A stretch of DNA of 64,000 nucleotides from Calonectria ilicicola (Eukaryota > Ascomycota > Sordariomycetes > Hypocreales > Nectriaceae): the NCBI GenBank assembly GCA_020809705.1, contig CP085828.1, forward strand, positions 6,634,001 to 6,698,000, in the 5' to 3' direction. How positions within the stretch are numbered: the stretch's first letter is position 1; each line of letters starts with the position of its first letter. The translations under genes were made by a program, and so were the position numbers. Positions 44,500 to 56,725 of this stretch are shown here, piece after piece. Below the pieces are notes generated by a model, which was given only the letters and a program-made list of their open reading frames with translations, ran no database searches and had not been told where the DNA came from.

Positions 44500-44907
44500 G
44501 TGGCAAGAGGGGACTTTGGCTTTCTGCTTCTTCCTTTTTGAAGTAAATAGATTGCATCATATGTAGTGTTTTTTTAACAGACATGATCATATGCGTCCTG
44601 AAGCCGATCGATACCGGCGATTTCGCGCGTCCTCTATTCATGAACCTTTCTGTCTTGAGTCACTAGACTGTTATCTGCGGCATCCATAACCTTGATGCTT
44701 AATGCAAAGTTTCTATCAAACCTTATCAATACTATCGTCTCGATGATTCCAGAAAGTGACGTGGTTTTCTGTCAAAGGGTAGATAAGTAGCCCATCTCCG
44801 CTTGACAAAATGATGGCTAAATTGTCTTTCCTCCTATTAGCTCGAAGTGGTACAACACAAAGGAGCAAATACAAAATCGCCCAAGTAGGCGTATTCGAAT
44901 TTTACCC

Positions 44908-45591
44908 ATGTCATCAAAAATTGAGTCTCTCCCGACAGAACTGCTGCTGCCCATCCCGCTTGACCTGAGCCTTTTGGAACTCACCAAGCTTCGGCAATGC
45001 ACCAAATTCCTGAATGAATCTCTCGAAACTTTTATTTGTCTCCATCCCCATGCAAGCCATAAACTCATGAAATGGGGATGCGTCCATGGCGACAAAGAGA
45101 TGGTCGAAAAAGCGGTGGAATATGGCGCTGACATCAGTGTTGTTGAGATTAAGAGCTCTACACGGACTTGGTACCATGACAACCCGAACGTTATCAGAAT
45201 TCCTACCCTCTGGCTGGCGTTACGGCGGCGCAAGTATGGAATGTTTCAATTTCCCCCAGATTCGGGCGCGCGTCTCGACACCATCGACATTCACGACCCA
45301 ATATACGCAGGATTTCGAGCCTGCCTTTTTGAGCCGACCAATCCAGATCTGGTAGCATATTGCATAAAATGGGAGCTTCATTACCAGATATACGACTTTT
45401 ATGAGGGCCTTAATTATGCACTTCTACAGGCAGTAAAACAGAACCTCAACGTCAGCATCTGCAAAATGTGGTTGGGTTTTGGGGCCAACCCCTACGCGAG
45501 GACCCTTGATATGGATGGAAAATTTCGAACAGCGCGCACTTATGCCTACAGACATAAATTAGTAAACTTAATCCGACTCTTTAAAATTTAG
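44908..45591 (+). CDS. F-box protein with ankyrin-like repeats
   Basis: Intronless, 227 residues. The N-terminus IESLPTELLLPIPLDLSLLELTKLRQ is an F-box-like motif (residues 5-45), expected to bind Skp1 in an SCF ubiquitin ligase. It is followed by ankyrin-like units: LMKWGCVHGDKEMVEKAVEYGADI and YALLQAVKQNLNVSICKMWLGFGANPYARTL. Such short F-box/ankyrin proteins are a large, fast-evolving group in filamentous fungi. The substrate is unknown. Confidence 0.8.
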   Translation: MSSKIESLPTELLLPIPLDLSLLELTKLRQCTKFLNESLETFICLHPHASHKLMKWGCVHGDKEMVEKAVEYGADISVVEIKSSTRTWYHDNPNVIRIPTLWLALRRRKYGMFQFPPDSGARLDTIDIHDPIYAGFRACLFEPTNPDLVAYCIKWELHYQIYDFYEGLNYALLQAVKQNLNVSICKMWLGFGANPYARTLDMDGKFRTARTYAYRHKLVNLIRLFKI

Positions 45592-45812
45592 GCGAACTCC
45601 AACTATCTCGCCTAGGATGATGCAGATTGATGGTTATAAAGACAGTGAGGGACACACGATCAGAGCCCTCCGTGGGAATTTGACGGGATGCAATTATTCA
45701 ACACTCAATGATAGCATAGCAATATTATTACATCATACCAAACAAAATTCAAACCTTCAACCACAATTTTGATGGTAATTGTAAGAGACCAACTTCACAC
45801 CATCCCAGTTCC

Positions 45813-46924
45813 TCATTTGGTGTTCCCAACAGGTTTTCCGGTCATCCAGCCCAGCACACTCAGGTATTCATTCTCCTTATCCTCCCAGATGCCATTCTTA
45901 AAGTTGACAATTGGTGTCTTCCGTATCTCAAACGTGTCGTCTTTGACGTTGTAAATACACTGCGTAAAGCGAAGTTGTCGGTTAGAAATGATCAAGAGGG
46001 TAACTTGTTATCATATTATTAGCCATGGTAAGAACTCATCAAAGCTCAGGGAGCTAAACCTACCGGGAAAAGGGTATGTTCGTGGTACATGGGGAGCTTA
46101 GAAGCGCAAAGGCAGAAATAGATTAGGACGACCATCTCCCCAACCGAGATATAGTTTTCCCGAATGCGAGCCACATCAATCATAGCAACCGTGACATGCG
46201 GTACTTCGGGGTCAAGCGGGGGGGGATCATCTCGCCAGCAATGCCAGGGGCCGGGTGGTTTGGTATGCGATCTAAGGGCAGCTTCAACTTGCCACTCTTG
46301 GTTATTACACCCATACTGCTGGATAAAGCGCCCCCCACTACTCAAGCTAGTACAATGTCAGCAAATAGTAAGGCATTTGTAAGAAATGGATTCATACTCA
46401 ATTGCTCCCCAGTTAGTGCAACTCTCCAAAAAGTTGGATATTGTCGCGTTCTCGCCTGAGCTAGAAAGGTGGATTCTAATCACATCCCAAAAGCATTTTG
46501 CCGTCGTTTTTCTGGAATTAAGATTTGATAGTTGCCCCAAATCATCACGGTAGCTCCTTACATCAGTTGCTTCTAGCCATGCGACAGTATCCTCACGGGC
46601 TGCAGGCATCAAGAACTGCGAACTCAGCTGGGAAGTGGCGTCGTCTTCAACCTGACCAGTGTAGAAATCAAGGTTTCTAATGAATGACACTTTATAATCT
46701 TTGATGAGCCTATCTAGGCTGATACGTGGGCGTGTAAGGTTGTAGAGAGGAGTGAGTAGGTCTTTCCTCAAGTTGTAGGCCAGAACTTTGCGGTCTTGTG
46801 GCTGAGGAGATGGTTGCGGTTGAGGAGTGGCCTCCATTGCAGCATTGCCTGTATCAGGTTTAGATTCTTGGTTTTCCATGTTGCAGTATGGTCTGAGAAC
46901 CAAACCGGGGGTTTGGAGAGACAT
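45813..46924 (-). CDS. Unknown three-exon protein
   Basis: Exons 46924-46398, 46346-46064 and 45959-45813; 318 residues. Intron 1 (51 nt, GTATGA donor) joins NWGAID to LSSGGRF. Intron 2 (104 nt, GTAGGT donor, CTAAC branch, ACGCAG acceptor) joins HTLFP to CIYNVKDD; a different acceptor is possible. After a Pro/Gln-rich N-terminus (TPQPQPSPQPQ) the protein is mixed alpha/beta with many Trp and Tyr (FWDVIRIHLSSSG, WHCWRDDPPPLDPEVPHVTVAMID). No domain recognised. No signal peptide. The gene may be lineage-specific. Confidence 0.62.
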
Positions 46925-47360
46925 GATGTTGGTTTATGACAGTTTGAGTTGCGTGTAGAGGGAGCAGTGTTTGTTTTTAAGACGCGAGATCGCCACTGGC
47001 CGTTTTCTGAGGCGCGCGTGTGTTCTACTGCATATAACCCCACATCACCCAACGTGTTGACATGCGTAAAGCTTTTCATGCATAATTCTGGCCATGTTCA
47101 TTGTGTCATTGTTCGGGTGCCCTTATTACCGCTAGTACAATCTGACGTTCTCCTGACTTTGGGCAATGACCACAAGCCTTCAAAATTAATCGACGTAACT
47201 GAACACCCCTATTCCTGAGATTAGCCATTTGTAGGCATCTTGGTCATACGCATACCTTTCAGTGCTTGTACGCAAGAAGCTACTTTGCTCAAGTTTTAAT
47301 CATTTATATACCTTCAAATTTTATGATAACAAAATTTAATAAAATAAATACTCTTCATTT

Positions 47361-47404
<44 letters not shown>

Positions 47405-47835
47405 TGTTTAGTAGAAAGAACAAGTGGTAGGGTCCACCAAATTCTTTCGGGAACGTCAGAGCAACAAAGATAGCAGATCCACCTTCGTCGTTTCCCATTT
47501 CTTTTACCCATAAACTCATATGTTCGAGTAGAAAAATCATATGTTTTTGAGTAGCAAGTATAAAAGGTTCATTGCTTTATCTTCCCCTCGGCGATAGCGA
47601 ATCTTTGTTCCTGGGAACAATGGTCCGCTACCCCTGTTACAGAGCGACTCTATTACTTGCACACGCTGACTTTAATATCAGTAAATGTCATTGGAAATCA
47701 CCAATTCAATTATAAATACCAAATAACTCTTCATTAAAAACAGTCATTATTCGATTCAGCAAGCTCTCGTTAAATACCGTTAACCTATTCTTTTTCACAT
47801 ACAATCAATACCCGTTTTGTCCTCATTTTACCACC
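46925..47835. other. Intergenic region between divergent genes
   Basis: Contains a long TTTA microsatellite (listed separately) and the probable promoter and leader of the nuclease-like gene. No gene seen. Confidence 0.45.
47364..47405. repeat. (TTTA)n microsatellite
   Basis: About ten uninterrupted copies of the tetranucleotide TTTA/ATTT, with AAAATAAATA just upstream able to pair with part of it. Confidence 0.8.
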
Positions 47836-49257
47836 ATGGCAAGTCTTCCTGGTACAGTTTCAGAGTGGAAATCGGTCGCAGACAGCTTTCCGCTAGGTAA
47901 CTCCACCATTCATGTTCCCGGACAAGAGCTACGCTCCGCATCCAAGATCGAGATGCGCCAATATTTACTCCTTCGAGTTTTATGGCCTAAACTTCGCACC
48001 CCAAATGAATTTGACGAAGACAGCAAAAAGGAGGAATGGCTTTCAACTGAAAATCTTGACGGTGCACGTCTGCATCTAGACGAATTGGAATCTTGGAAAA
48101 TATATTTGAAGCTATTCGAAACTGACAAGACGAAAGCCATCAGCTACTTTAACAACCAAGGATCTTTTTCTTTGGTTCATCTTTACCAACAACGCACAAC
48201 AGGAAGGTCCAGGGATGCAGATAACTTCATCACTCCGAAGAGCTATTTCACCCCCCAGAAAACGAGACATGATTTTGGTGCCAACGAAACACCAACGCGT
48301 CGGCCAAAGACTTCCAAAAATAATGACAAAGAGAATGACTTTTTTAATTTTAATTTAAGTCCCGTTGAAAATTCAGGTGCTGATAGTGAGGAGAGCACTT
48401 ATGTATACAACATCCCTGTCACAGAATCCGCGACCCCCGCCTCCAAGTCCAAGCCCTCAGCATTTCTGAAATATTTGACGGATGAACAAACTGTCAATAC
48501 AGCACTCATCCTGTTTCTTAATGCTCTCACTATACATCGAACTATCGATAAGTCTGGGGAGTGGTCACTTGACCGACAACGCTTTGTAGTTAACCAGGTC
48601 AATTCTGGGGATAAGCTCTTCGAAGCCAGAGTTGACGGCCTATTCCAAAACGGTAAAAAGATATTAGCTATAGTCGAGGTAAAGCCATATAGGCGAGATG
48701 ACAGCTTATTAGGACGGAAAATCCCGATGCAAGAGTCTGCTCAAATGTCGGCGTGGATAGCTCAGGCCTAGCCCCCGACCCTGAAAATTAAGAACCGCCT
48801 CACGCATCTTCAAAAGACTCCTAAAACATCCTACAGGTTAGTACTCTTCTATTTATGTTTAGGTTTTATTTATTTATTTTTTCACTTGTGTTTTATTTAT
48901 TTACTTCTTATTTGTTTATTTATTTTTATCTAGTTTACTAATTTTATTACCAGACGCCTACTCATTTCTCAAGATCATCAAGAAATATACTTGATTGTAG
49001 CGTCATTTGACCAAGAATATATCGATTATATCCGAAAGGGAGAGACAAAGGAGGCAACTGAGGCAACAAAGGCAGAGTCCAACCAAGCCAACGACGGGTT
49101 TTTAACCATGCAGCAATATGGCCCGTATTCAGTTGATGATGTCGAGCACATGAAGCGATTGGCGCCCATTCTACTGGCTTTTTCGATGCAGGGAGGATTA
49201 AGAAGCCCCCGAACCAATAGTTCCAGGCCTACGTTCACCCAGACAGGACAATACTAA
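47836..49257 (+). pseudogene. PD-(D/E)XK nuclease-like protein interrupted by one TAG
   Basis: From ATG 47836 the frame codes 311 residues to TAG at 48769-48771, then continues open in the same frame to a GTTAGT donor at 48837. A 117-nt TTTA-rich intron (48837-48953) joins SYR to RLLISQDHQEIYL, and the frame ends at 49257. The whole would be 435 codons with one internal stop. The nuclease-like core is visible: FEARVDG (Asp), then ILAIVEVKPY (Glu-x-Lys), then the helix ESAQMSAWIAQ. Segments on both sides of the TAG look like one fungal family of PD-(D/E)XK-like proteins. It may be a recent nonsense mutation, and the truncated 311-residue product still has the core. No splice option removing the TAG while keeping both sides was found. 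Confidence 0.6.
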
Positions 49258-49503
49258 CGCTCACACTAGAGGAAGGAAGCAAAACCGTGAGTGAGGAGAA
49301 CATTTTCTTTGTGAAGGGATATGTTCATCTGAATAACTCATGTCTTTGTTCTGTTTTTGGTTTTGGCTTGTTGTACAAATTGCTCTAATTGGCTTGCCAC
49401 TATCGTCTATGTAACATGAATACAAGTAAAATATTGGCATTGATTCATCAAGTTTGATCCAACAGCATCAAGGTAGTCAAAATAATATCCCATGGACTTT
49501 ACT

Positions 49504-50330
49504 TTACTTAGCCCATTCGGCTGATAGCTCATTAACAAAGTCGCAAATCTCGTCAGCGTGATTGATAAACGGGGAATGGTCAGCAGCATCAAGATCCAAC
49601 TCCTTCCAATCAACCCCGCTCATGGACACCATGACATTTTGGATTTCATATGGGATTGCCAAATCCTTTTTGCACTTGATATAAGCCCGATGTCCATTAA
49701 AAACCTCATCCTTCCATGCAGGAGGCCCGCTTGGACTCGTGAATGATCTTAATGATTGTTTGTGAAGGTTCTTGACAGCCTTTGCCGCCACTGAGGAATC
49801 AGTCTCTGAGTAAAAGACCGCCGCGGGGTTATCGACATGAGTCAGCCTTGTCTCTTCCTAATTCCCAGTTAGTAGATACTTTGTGTGGGGCTATTCCAGA
49901 GATGGTGTACGTCAACAATAGTCCAGGGGGCGAGTTGATCTCCTGGGATGCTTGACTTCAACGAAAAGCCTTCGTGTCCGACAAACGCAGCCATAAAAAT
50001 TAATCCAATGACGCCACCTTTCTTCCCAGCCGCAAGCCTCTCAGCCTTGCTCCAGCCCTTTGCTGCGACGGCGCCGGGGAAACCACCATACGAATGCATC
50101 ATGATGATGACGTCCTTTCCATTTTCGATTTCTCCCATCATCCAGGTATTTCGGACGAATTCCGCGTCCGAGTTTACAGTCTGCTCTTCGGGGTCGACAA
50201 AGGTCCAGGTGCTTGGCAACTGGCCAGACACTGTCCCGTACCCTTGCTCTCGGAGTTTACCAAGAAGGGGTTCATAATGGTCACCTTTGTGCCAAGCACC
50301 AGGGACAAGAATAATCTCAGGTTTCGACAT
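49504..50330 (-). CDS. Alpha/beta hydrolase
   Basis: Two exons, 50330-49911 and 49857-49504, with a 53-nt intron (GTACAC donor, CTAAC branch); 257 residues. The N-terminus KPEIILVPGAWHKGDHYEPL is characteristic of the small salicylate-/methyl-esterase-like branch of the fold. The nucleophile is Ser80 in MHSYGG and the probable base is the His of AADHSPF near the C-terminus. Soluble, no signal peptide. Substrate unknown; typical activities are hydrolysis of small esters. Confidence 0.9.
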
Positions 50331-51325
50331 AATTATAATGTAGATGAGAAACTGGAGGGTGTAGTGAATTTACCAAGTTGGGGTAAACAGTGGCTACCTA
50401 ATATACATCCTATGTGGCCATCAGTTGGCGCTAGAAAGACCTGCCGCGGCGATGCATAGCCTCGACTCGACCATCCACCTGCCCCATAGCGCTGAGTGAG
50501 CAGGCTTGCCATCATATGTAAGAGTCGATTAGATCTCCAAAAATATCGAGCCGTCGATTGGCGATTTCAAGGCTATGCCCGTTCAAGGCGCTTAAGATGC
50601 GCACCGCCGTAAGACCGATTTGCTCTCGTCATCACTTTTCGAAGCCATCCTCGGCTAGGGAAAAAGTTAAGTAGGGTCACGCATCATAGACCAGTCATCG
50701 ACGTCTGTATGACCGCACAGAGGACCGTGTTCTATTGAATCTAGTCTTGCGGCTGTGAAATCTAGTTCCCACCTACTTGTACCCGCTGTGGAGGCGCTGC
50801 ACCTGACTAGATCATGAGAAGGCCCCTCAAAGAGCGGGGTGACCAGGAGCATTGTTCATCATGTCAGATATATCCAAGAGACTTGAACATCAGAAAATAA
50901 ATAAATCTAAAGCTAAACAAGATTTATTTATTTTAGGTAATTATCGACATTATTTATTTTTGGAACCGGCCGTATCTTATCTTGGTGCTGGAGGCATTTT
51001 TGTGACCCATGCGGAGCGGAGCGCATGCAGCGCGTGGTTTTGCCTCATTTTTCTTAGTCAAAACATGATGCACAGCTATATGTGGAGCGGAATGGGTCTC
51101 GTTGAGGCTGAAAACCTCTCAACAAGATAATGGGCTGATCAGATAACCCATATGCAAACGGAGGCTTCCTGTCAAACAATAATTCAACGCTCATAAATAA
51201 AATTTCAACGAACTCATACATGTAGAGTTTTTTCCTCGCAGCAGAGCCATCTCTCGCTGATAAAATCCTTACGCCGGCCCCAATGCTTGATAATTCTCTT
51301 TTTCTCGTGACCACCCAGATCCTTT
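50331..51325. other. Intergenic region
   Basis: Promoter of the leftward hydrolase and 3' flank of the leftward P450 reductase. Holds the 15-bp perfect hairpin at 50894-50934. No gene supported. Confidence 0.45.
50894..50934. repeat. Perfect 15-bp inverted repeat with 11-nt loop
   Basis: AAAATAAATAAATCT at 50894-50908 is the exact reverse complement of the 15 bases at 50920-50934, with an 11-nt loop. It could form a stem in DNA or RNA. It lies in intergenic DNA downstream of the P450 reductase gene. Confidence 0.8.
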
Positions 51326-53550
51326 TTACCAAATATCTTCCTATCCAGAAGGTTAACTTCAGGTGCATCGAATAAAAAGACTTAAGGGTCCATACCTGAT
51401 ATCTATTTGAGGCTCTCATATCCTTCAGGATATCCTTGCTTTGGGATTCCGAAACTGCCTTCTGCTGCTTGACAATCTCGACAAAGGCGCTTTGAACGTC
51501 GCGCGCCATGTACTTGGCGTCGCCGCAAACATAAATGTGGCCGTTTTGCTCCAGCAACTGGCCGACTTCCTTTGCGCAGTCCTTCAAAAGGTTCTGTACA
51601 TAGACCTTTTTGGGACCCTGTCTGGAGAAGGCAATCTTCATGTCAAAAGCGTCCCCAAGAAGTTTTTTATACTCCTACCAACATCCATTAGCACAATACG
51701 ATTGTAGATTAGATGCGAATAATACATACCTTCCACTCAGATTCGTAGATAAAATCTTGTTCGGGGTGCCGACATCCGAAGAAGAGCAGAGTTCGTCCAA
51801 CAGCCTTGCCTTGCTTGGCTAGCTGTGCTCTCTCCTGAATAAAAGCTCGGAATGGGGCAACGCCAGTTCCGGGCCCAATCATAATAACGGGTGTCTGTGA
51901 GTCGGTCGGGAGTCTGAAACTAGACTGGCGAACATGGACAGGGATCTGGATCTTCTCATAGCGTCCACGAGGGCCGTCAATGTTGTAAGGCGGCGAGTTG
52001 TGAGAAATAGGCTCTCCATTTTGCTTTTGCTTAAGCGTGAGAAGGTAGTTGGTGCAGACTCCCTTCAAAGGAGCAGGTCTACCCTCGACATTGTATGACT
52101 CTACGACGGCACTGATGGATATGCTCTTAGGCTGGACCGAAGAAGACGATGAAATGGAGTAAAATCGGGGCTGGAGTTTATTTAGACCTTCAATCAGGGC
52201 GGAAAATGGCAGCTTAGTCCACTGGGCGCCGCCACTGACCAATCGAAGCGCTTGGGCGACGGTCAGTTTGGTCTTGGCAATTTTTTCTTGGAAGTACTCT
52301 CTATCAGCGCCAATCTTTGTCATCTCGACCTTTGTGGAGGCGTCTGAAGCAAACATGGCAATAGATGACATGAACTGACGTGAGACAGGGGCGCAAATTT
52401 CCAGGTAGGATCGCAGGGCAGTCTCGTACGTTGTTGGCGTCGGAATCGGAACCTTCGCAGTGGCTTCAAGAGCCTTGATGTCGATCACAGTATTCTTTTC
52501 CCCGGAAAGCCCCAGAATTTCTAATAGACTCTCAACTTCGGACTCGGGGTTGATTGGCCAGATTGCAACGTGGTCTCCAGTAGTGTAGGAAAGCGATGAG
52601 CCACTAATGTCAATTTCCATGTGCAGGCAGTTGCGGTCTCCACCCCTGAAGAGCTCCCTAGATTCGGAAATTGAGGCAATGTAAGGGTTGCTTGCGCTGA
52701 CTTGCTGACTGCTGGCATTGCCATTGAGATGGGCACGGTTTGGCTCGCCAAGGAAAACAGCATCTTCTTTTTGGGAGATTTCCGGTCGAGGGGTGACGGA
52801 GAACGTTGGCTCATAGGTTTGCTCTTGCTCCTGCAAGTCCATGCGCTTGGCCAGTTCAGTCCACATGGGATCCTTCCAGGCAAGAAAGTCTTCCTCAGTT
52901 GATCCGGTGCCGTCATCTCCCTGTCCGGTCGCTCCGATTTGCTGGGCGCCGAATCCTTTGAAAGCGCTGACAACATTGCGTGCCACCGCATTGTAGTGCT
53001 CATAAGTGCTGTTTCCGAGACCAAAAACAACGTAGGAAAGGCTGTGAAGTCCACTAGCATAGTTGTTTTCTTCGCTAGTCAAGTGGTTGTAAAATTCGAG
53101 GGCATTGTCGGTAGGTTCACCTTCACCAGCCGTGGCCAGCACAAACATGAGAATCTTGTCGCTTGTGATTGTTTCAAGGTCATCGTAGTCATACTCTTCG
53201 AGATCGCATACAATAGTGTCTAGTCCGAATCGAGCCTTGCCTTCTTTGGCCAACCTCTTGGCATAGTTCTCGGCAGTACCGGTGTTGGACCCGTAAAAGA
53301 CAACACAATTCTTTCCGGACTGCTCTAGCATAGTAGGAACGCTCCGGGAAGATTCACCCGCATCGCTTGATTTCTCAGCAGCGGAAGAGACGCCTGCCGA
53401 CTGGTTCTGTACGAGCTTTGAGCGATTGCCCTTGGTGTAGTACAGGAAAGCCAATACGGCGATGCCAATCAGAACAATGTCTAGGGTATCCACCCCGCCC
53501 AAGAGGGTGGGCTTGGGTAGAGTGTCATCCAAAATGGTTGTGTTTTCCAT
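51326..53550 (-). CDS. CPR: NADPH-cytochrome P450 reductase
   Basis: Three exons, 53550-51730, 51674-51396 and 51340-51326; 704 residues. The last exon is only 15 nt and supplies the EDIW end, matching the conserved C-terminal Trp of this family that stacks on FAD. Introns are 55, 55 nt with GTATGT and GTATGG donors. Residues about 20-40 form the membrane anchor (LDIVLIGIAVLAFLYYT). The FMN domain has YGSNTGTAENYA and ATAGEGEPTDNA; the FAD/NADPH part has PRFYSISSS, GVCTNYL, GPGTGVAPFRAF and VCGDAKYMARDV. It passes electrons from NADPH to endoplasmic reticulum P450s, including CYP51. An in-frame upstream start (53610) would add 20 residues before the anchor and is less likely. Confidence 0.95.
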
Positions 53551-54441
53551 GGCGATTGATTGATGACAGTCAATTGAGTTGGTGTGATTTTCTTCGCTAC
53601 ATTTGCACACTTTCTTTACAGGATTTATCTACTCCATCGTTGACCGGCTATGGTGAAGCATCGCGGTAGTTGACAGCAGTTCCATGGTGCATTTGCGGAA
53701 ATGTGGAAATTTCCGAGGCGAGGGTAGATGGAGATGACGGCTGCTGGGTCGCTTTGGGATGTAAATGCGACGATGATTGAGTCCGCCAAGTTTCGGCAAA
53801 AGATGGCGGTGGTGGTCCCCGTGATGGAGATAGCCATTCCATTCTTGATGTTGTTGCAGGGTAGGATGCAATGCAACACGGGTGCAAGGCTATACTGCAC
53901 TGCGCTGCACAAACAAAATTGTACATAGATACATACTTTGCGGTCAAACATTTCTCCAGATACCCGACGAAGGTCTGTTATCCGCCAAAGGCTCGGAACA
54001 GCTAGACAGCTAGAAATTGCAAGTCACGGACGGAGCCGACATGAGCGCTCTCCTGCGCTGTGCTACGCAGTTCGATACCGTGCTCTACCAGGCACATCCA
54101 TACCATCAGTCATCGAATCGTCTGATCTGACGCGCTTATCGTAAAAGCGACTAGCGTGGATCCCGCATTCTCCTCGATAAGGCAGCTTCCCCGCCATGAC
54201 CCCGACTCTCAATCTGTCTCAATCGGAACGGCCCTGACAAAGCGTGAGGCTGGTTCCGAGCAGCGTTCCGACCGCCTGGGGCCCCCTCTGTAGCGCCATC
54301 TCGTCCGCCCCACTAAAGTTGGAGAACACATGTGGCTGGAAACGGATAATAATGCCCATTTGAGGTCGCGATTCCCCCGGCGCTGCTTCTCTCTCACCTG
54401 ATTCTCGTCCTCACCAACGAATAGCAGCACCAGTCGGCACT
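53551..54441. other. Divergent promoter of P450 reductase and amine oxidase
   Basis: About 890 bp between divergent genes. The right half is GC-rich and ends in a pyrimidine-rich leader. Overlapping minus-strand frames at 53625-53951 have no family features. Confidence 0.45.
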
Positions 54442-56725
54442 ATGGCTGTCCAGATCCCCCACCCGCTTTCCGACCTTAGTCTCAATGAGACCAACCAGGT
54501 TCGAGACATTGTGCTTTCCCTGCACCCCGGAACTGTTGTGAATTTCCGCACAGTCTATCTGTTTGAGCCTCCCAAGGTCGATGTCTTGCCCTTCCTTGAG
54601 CTTGAGCACGCCGGAAAGGTTACCGCGTCCACTCCCAGGCCTGCGCGTCTTGCTCAGGCCCGTTACGACGTTATCACTCCCGGCTGCAAGAGGCCCGAGT
54701 ATCATGAGTCCATTGTCGACTTGCGCACATCCAACCGTGTAAACCACAGAATTGTGGGCACCGAGCACCATGCCAGCTTGACTATGTAAGTCGGCTATAT
54801 GAAAATTCGTCTTCTTCACAACTAACCATAAAACAGGTGGGAGTTCGACATTCTTGTCGACGTTATCAAGAAGTCTCCTCTATTCCAGGAGAAGGTCAAG
54901 GGCCTTAAGCTCCCTGAGGGCTTCGAGCTCATTGTCGAGCCATGGCCTTACGGTGGTCCTGATGAGGAGGATGGCGACACGCGATTTTTCCAGGGTCTCT
55001 GCTTCGGGCGCGATACTCGCAGCGGCAACCCTGACTCCAACTTCTACGCCTACCCCATCCCTCTGATTCCTATTATGGATGCCAACAAGAAGGAGGTTGT
55101 GCGAATTGACGAGCCTGCTACTGGCGGCACTGGCGATTCGCTAGCATACAAGACCCCCACGGGTGCTATTATCGACCACTGCAAGACTGCAGAATACGTT
55201 CCTGAGCTGCTTCCCCAGGGAACCCGCAAGGATCTCAGGCCATTGACAGTTGTGCAGCCTGATGGCCCCAGTTTCAGCATTACAGATGGCAACCTCATTC
55301 AGTGGCAAAAGTGGAGCATGCGTGCCACCTTCAACCCTCGCGAGGGTGCTGTTCTGCACGATATTCGATATGACGGACGTGAAATTATGTACCGTCTCAG
55401 TGTTAGCGACATGGTATGTTTCAAATCAGCATTTTCTGACAGAATCCCCACTAACTCTGACAGACCGTGCCTTATGCCGATCCTCGAGCTCCATTCCACC
55501 GTAAGCAGGCTTTCGACTTTGGTGACGGTGGTCTCGGCCACGCTGTCAACAATCTCACTCTCGGATGTGATTGTCTCGGTGTGATCAAGGTGAGCAACCA
55601 ATTGAGTTTGTTTCTTGGCATTTTCACTAACATATTTCAAGTACTTTGACGGTGTTCTCACTGGCGCAGATGGTACCGCTGAGGTAACCAAGAACGTCAT
55701 CTGCTTACACGAGCAGGATGACGGCATTGCCTGGAAGCACACCAACTGGCGAACTGGCCGCGCGGTCGTTACTCGACGCCGTGAGCTCGTTGTCCAGTTC
55801 ATCATTACTCTGGCCAACTACGAGTACATCTTCGCCTACAAATTCGACCAGGCTGCTGCCATTGAGGTCGAGGCCCGAGCCACCGGTATCGTTTCCGTTG
55901 TCAACATCGACGAGGGAAAGACTGCCCCCTGGGGCAATGTCGTCAGCCCCGGTGCTCTCGCTCAGAACCACCAGCACGTCTTCTGTGTCCGTATGGATCC
56001 TGCCGTTGATGGCCACAAGAACACCGTTGTCCAGGAGGAAAGCTTGCCAGTTCGCCGAGACAAGCGATCAAACCCCAACGGAAACTACTACGAAGTGCGC
56101 CAGACACCAATTACCACTTCCGTCGGTGTCGACGTTGCTCCCTTCAACAACCGCACTTTCAAGGTTCAAAACCTATCCAAGAAGAACCCCGTCAGCGGAA
56201 AGCCCGTTGGCTACAAGGTCGGCGTGCCGGCTACTCAGCTCCTCCTTGCTGATCCCCACAGCATCCAGGCTGAGCGTGCGCAATTCGCCCAGCATCATCT
56301 GTGGGTTACCAAGTACAAGGATGATGAGCTGTATGCCGGCGGCCGGTACACGCTCCAGAGCCGCCGAGAAGTCGACGGTGTTGCCGACGCGGCAGCTCGG
56401 AATGACGATGTCTATGATGAAGACATTGTCGTCTGGACTGTTTTCGGTCTGACCCACAACCCCCGTGTGGAGGACTGGCCCGTAATGTAAGTAACCTCTC
56501 CCCGCTGCCCCCCAATACAACCGACACTTCCGAACAGAAACACTGACTCAGATTTTCCTCCCTAGGCCCGTCGAGAAGTTGCAAGTCCACTTTGCTCCCT
56601 CGGACTTCTTCACCGAGAACCCGGCACTGGACGTTCCTTCAAACAAGGACATTGGCTCGAAGCTGACCCAGGGCAACCAGGCAGGCAGCTGCTGCGGCCC
56701 CCAGCTTCAAAAGGGGAAGCTGTAA
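54442..56725 (+). CDS. Copper amine oxidase (topaquinone type)
   Basis: Five exons: 54442-54785, 54837-55413, 55464-55589, 55642-56486 and 56566-56725; 683 residues. All introns are 50-79 nt with standard donors. The enzyme oxidises primary amines to aldehyde, ammonia and hydrogen peroxide. The cofactor-precursor Tyr409 lies in LANYEY, the topaquinone consensus. Copper ligands are the HQH pair in NHQHVFCVRMD and the later His in GLTHNPRVEDWP. No signal peptide; fungal homologues are often peroxisomal, but the C-terminus here (KGKL) is not a standard PTS1. The next gene is an APC permease, suggesting amine uptake coupled to oxidation. Confidence 0.95.

Noticed and set aside
53625..53951. Three overlapping minus-strand frames between P450 reductase and amine oxidase
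   Set aside because: All three frames are open at once, which points to composition rather than coding.
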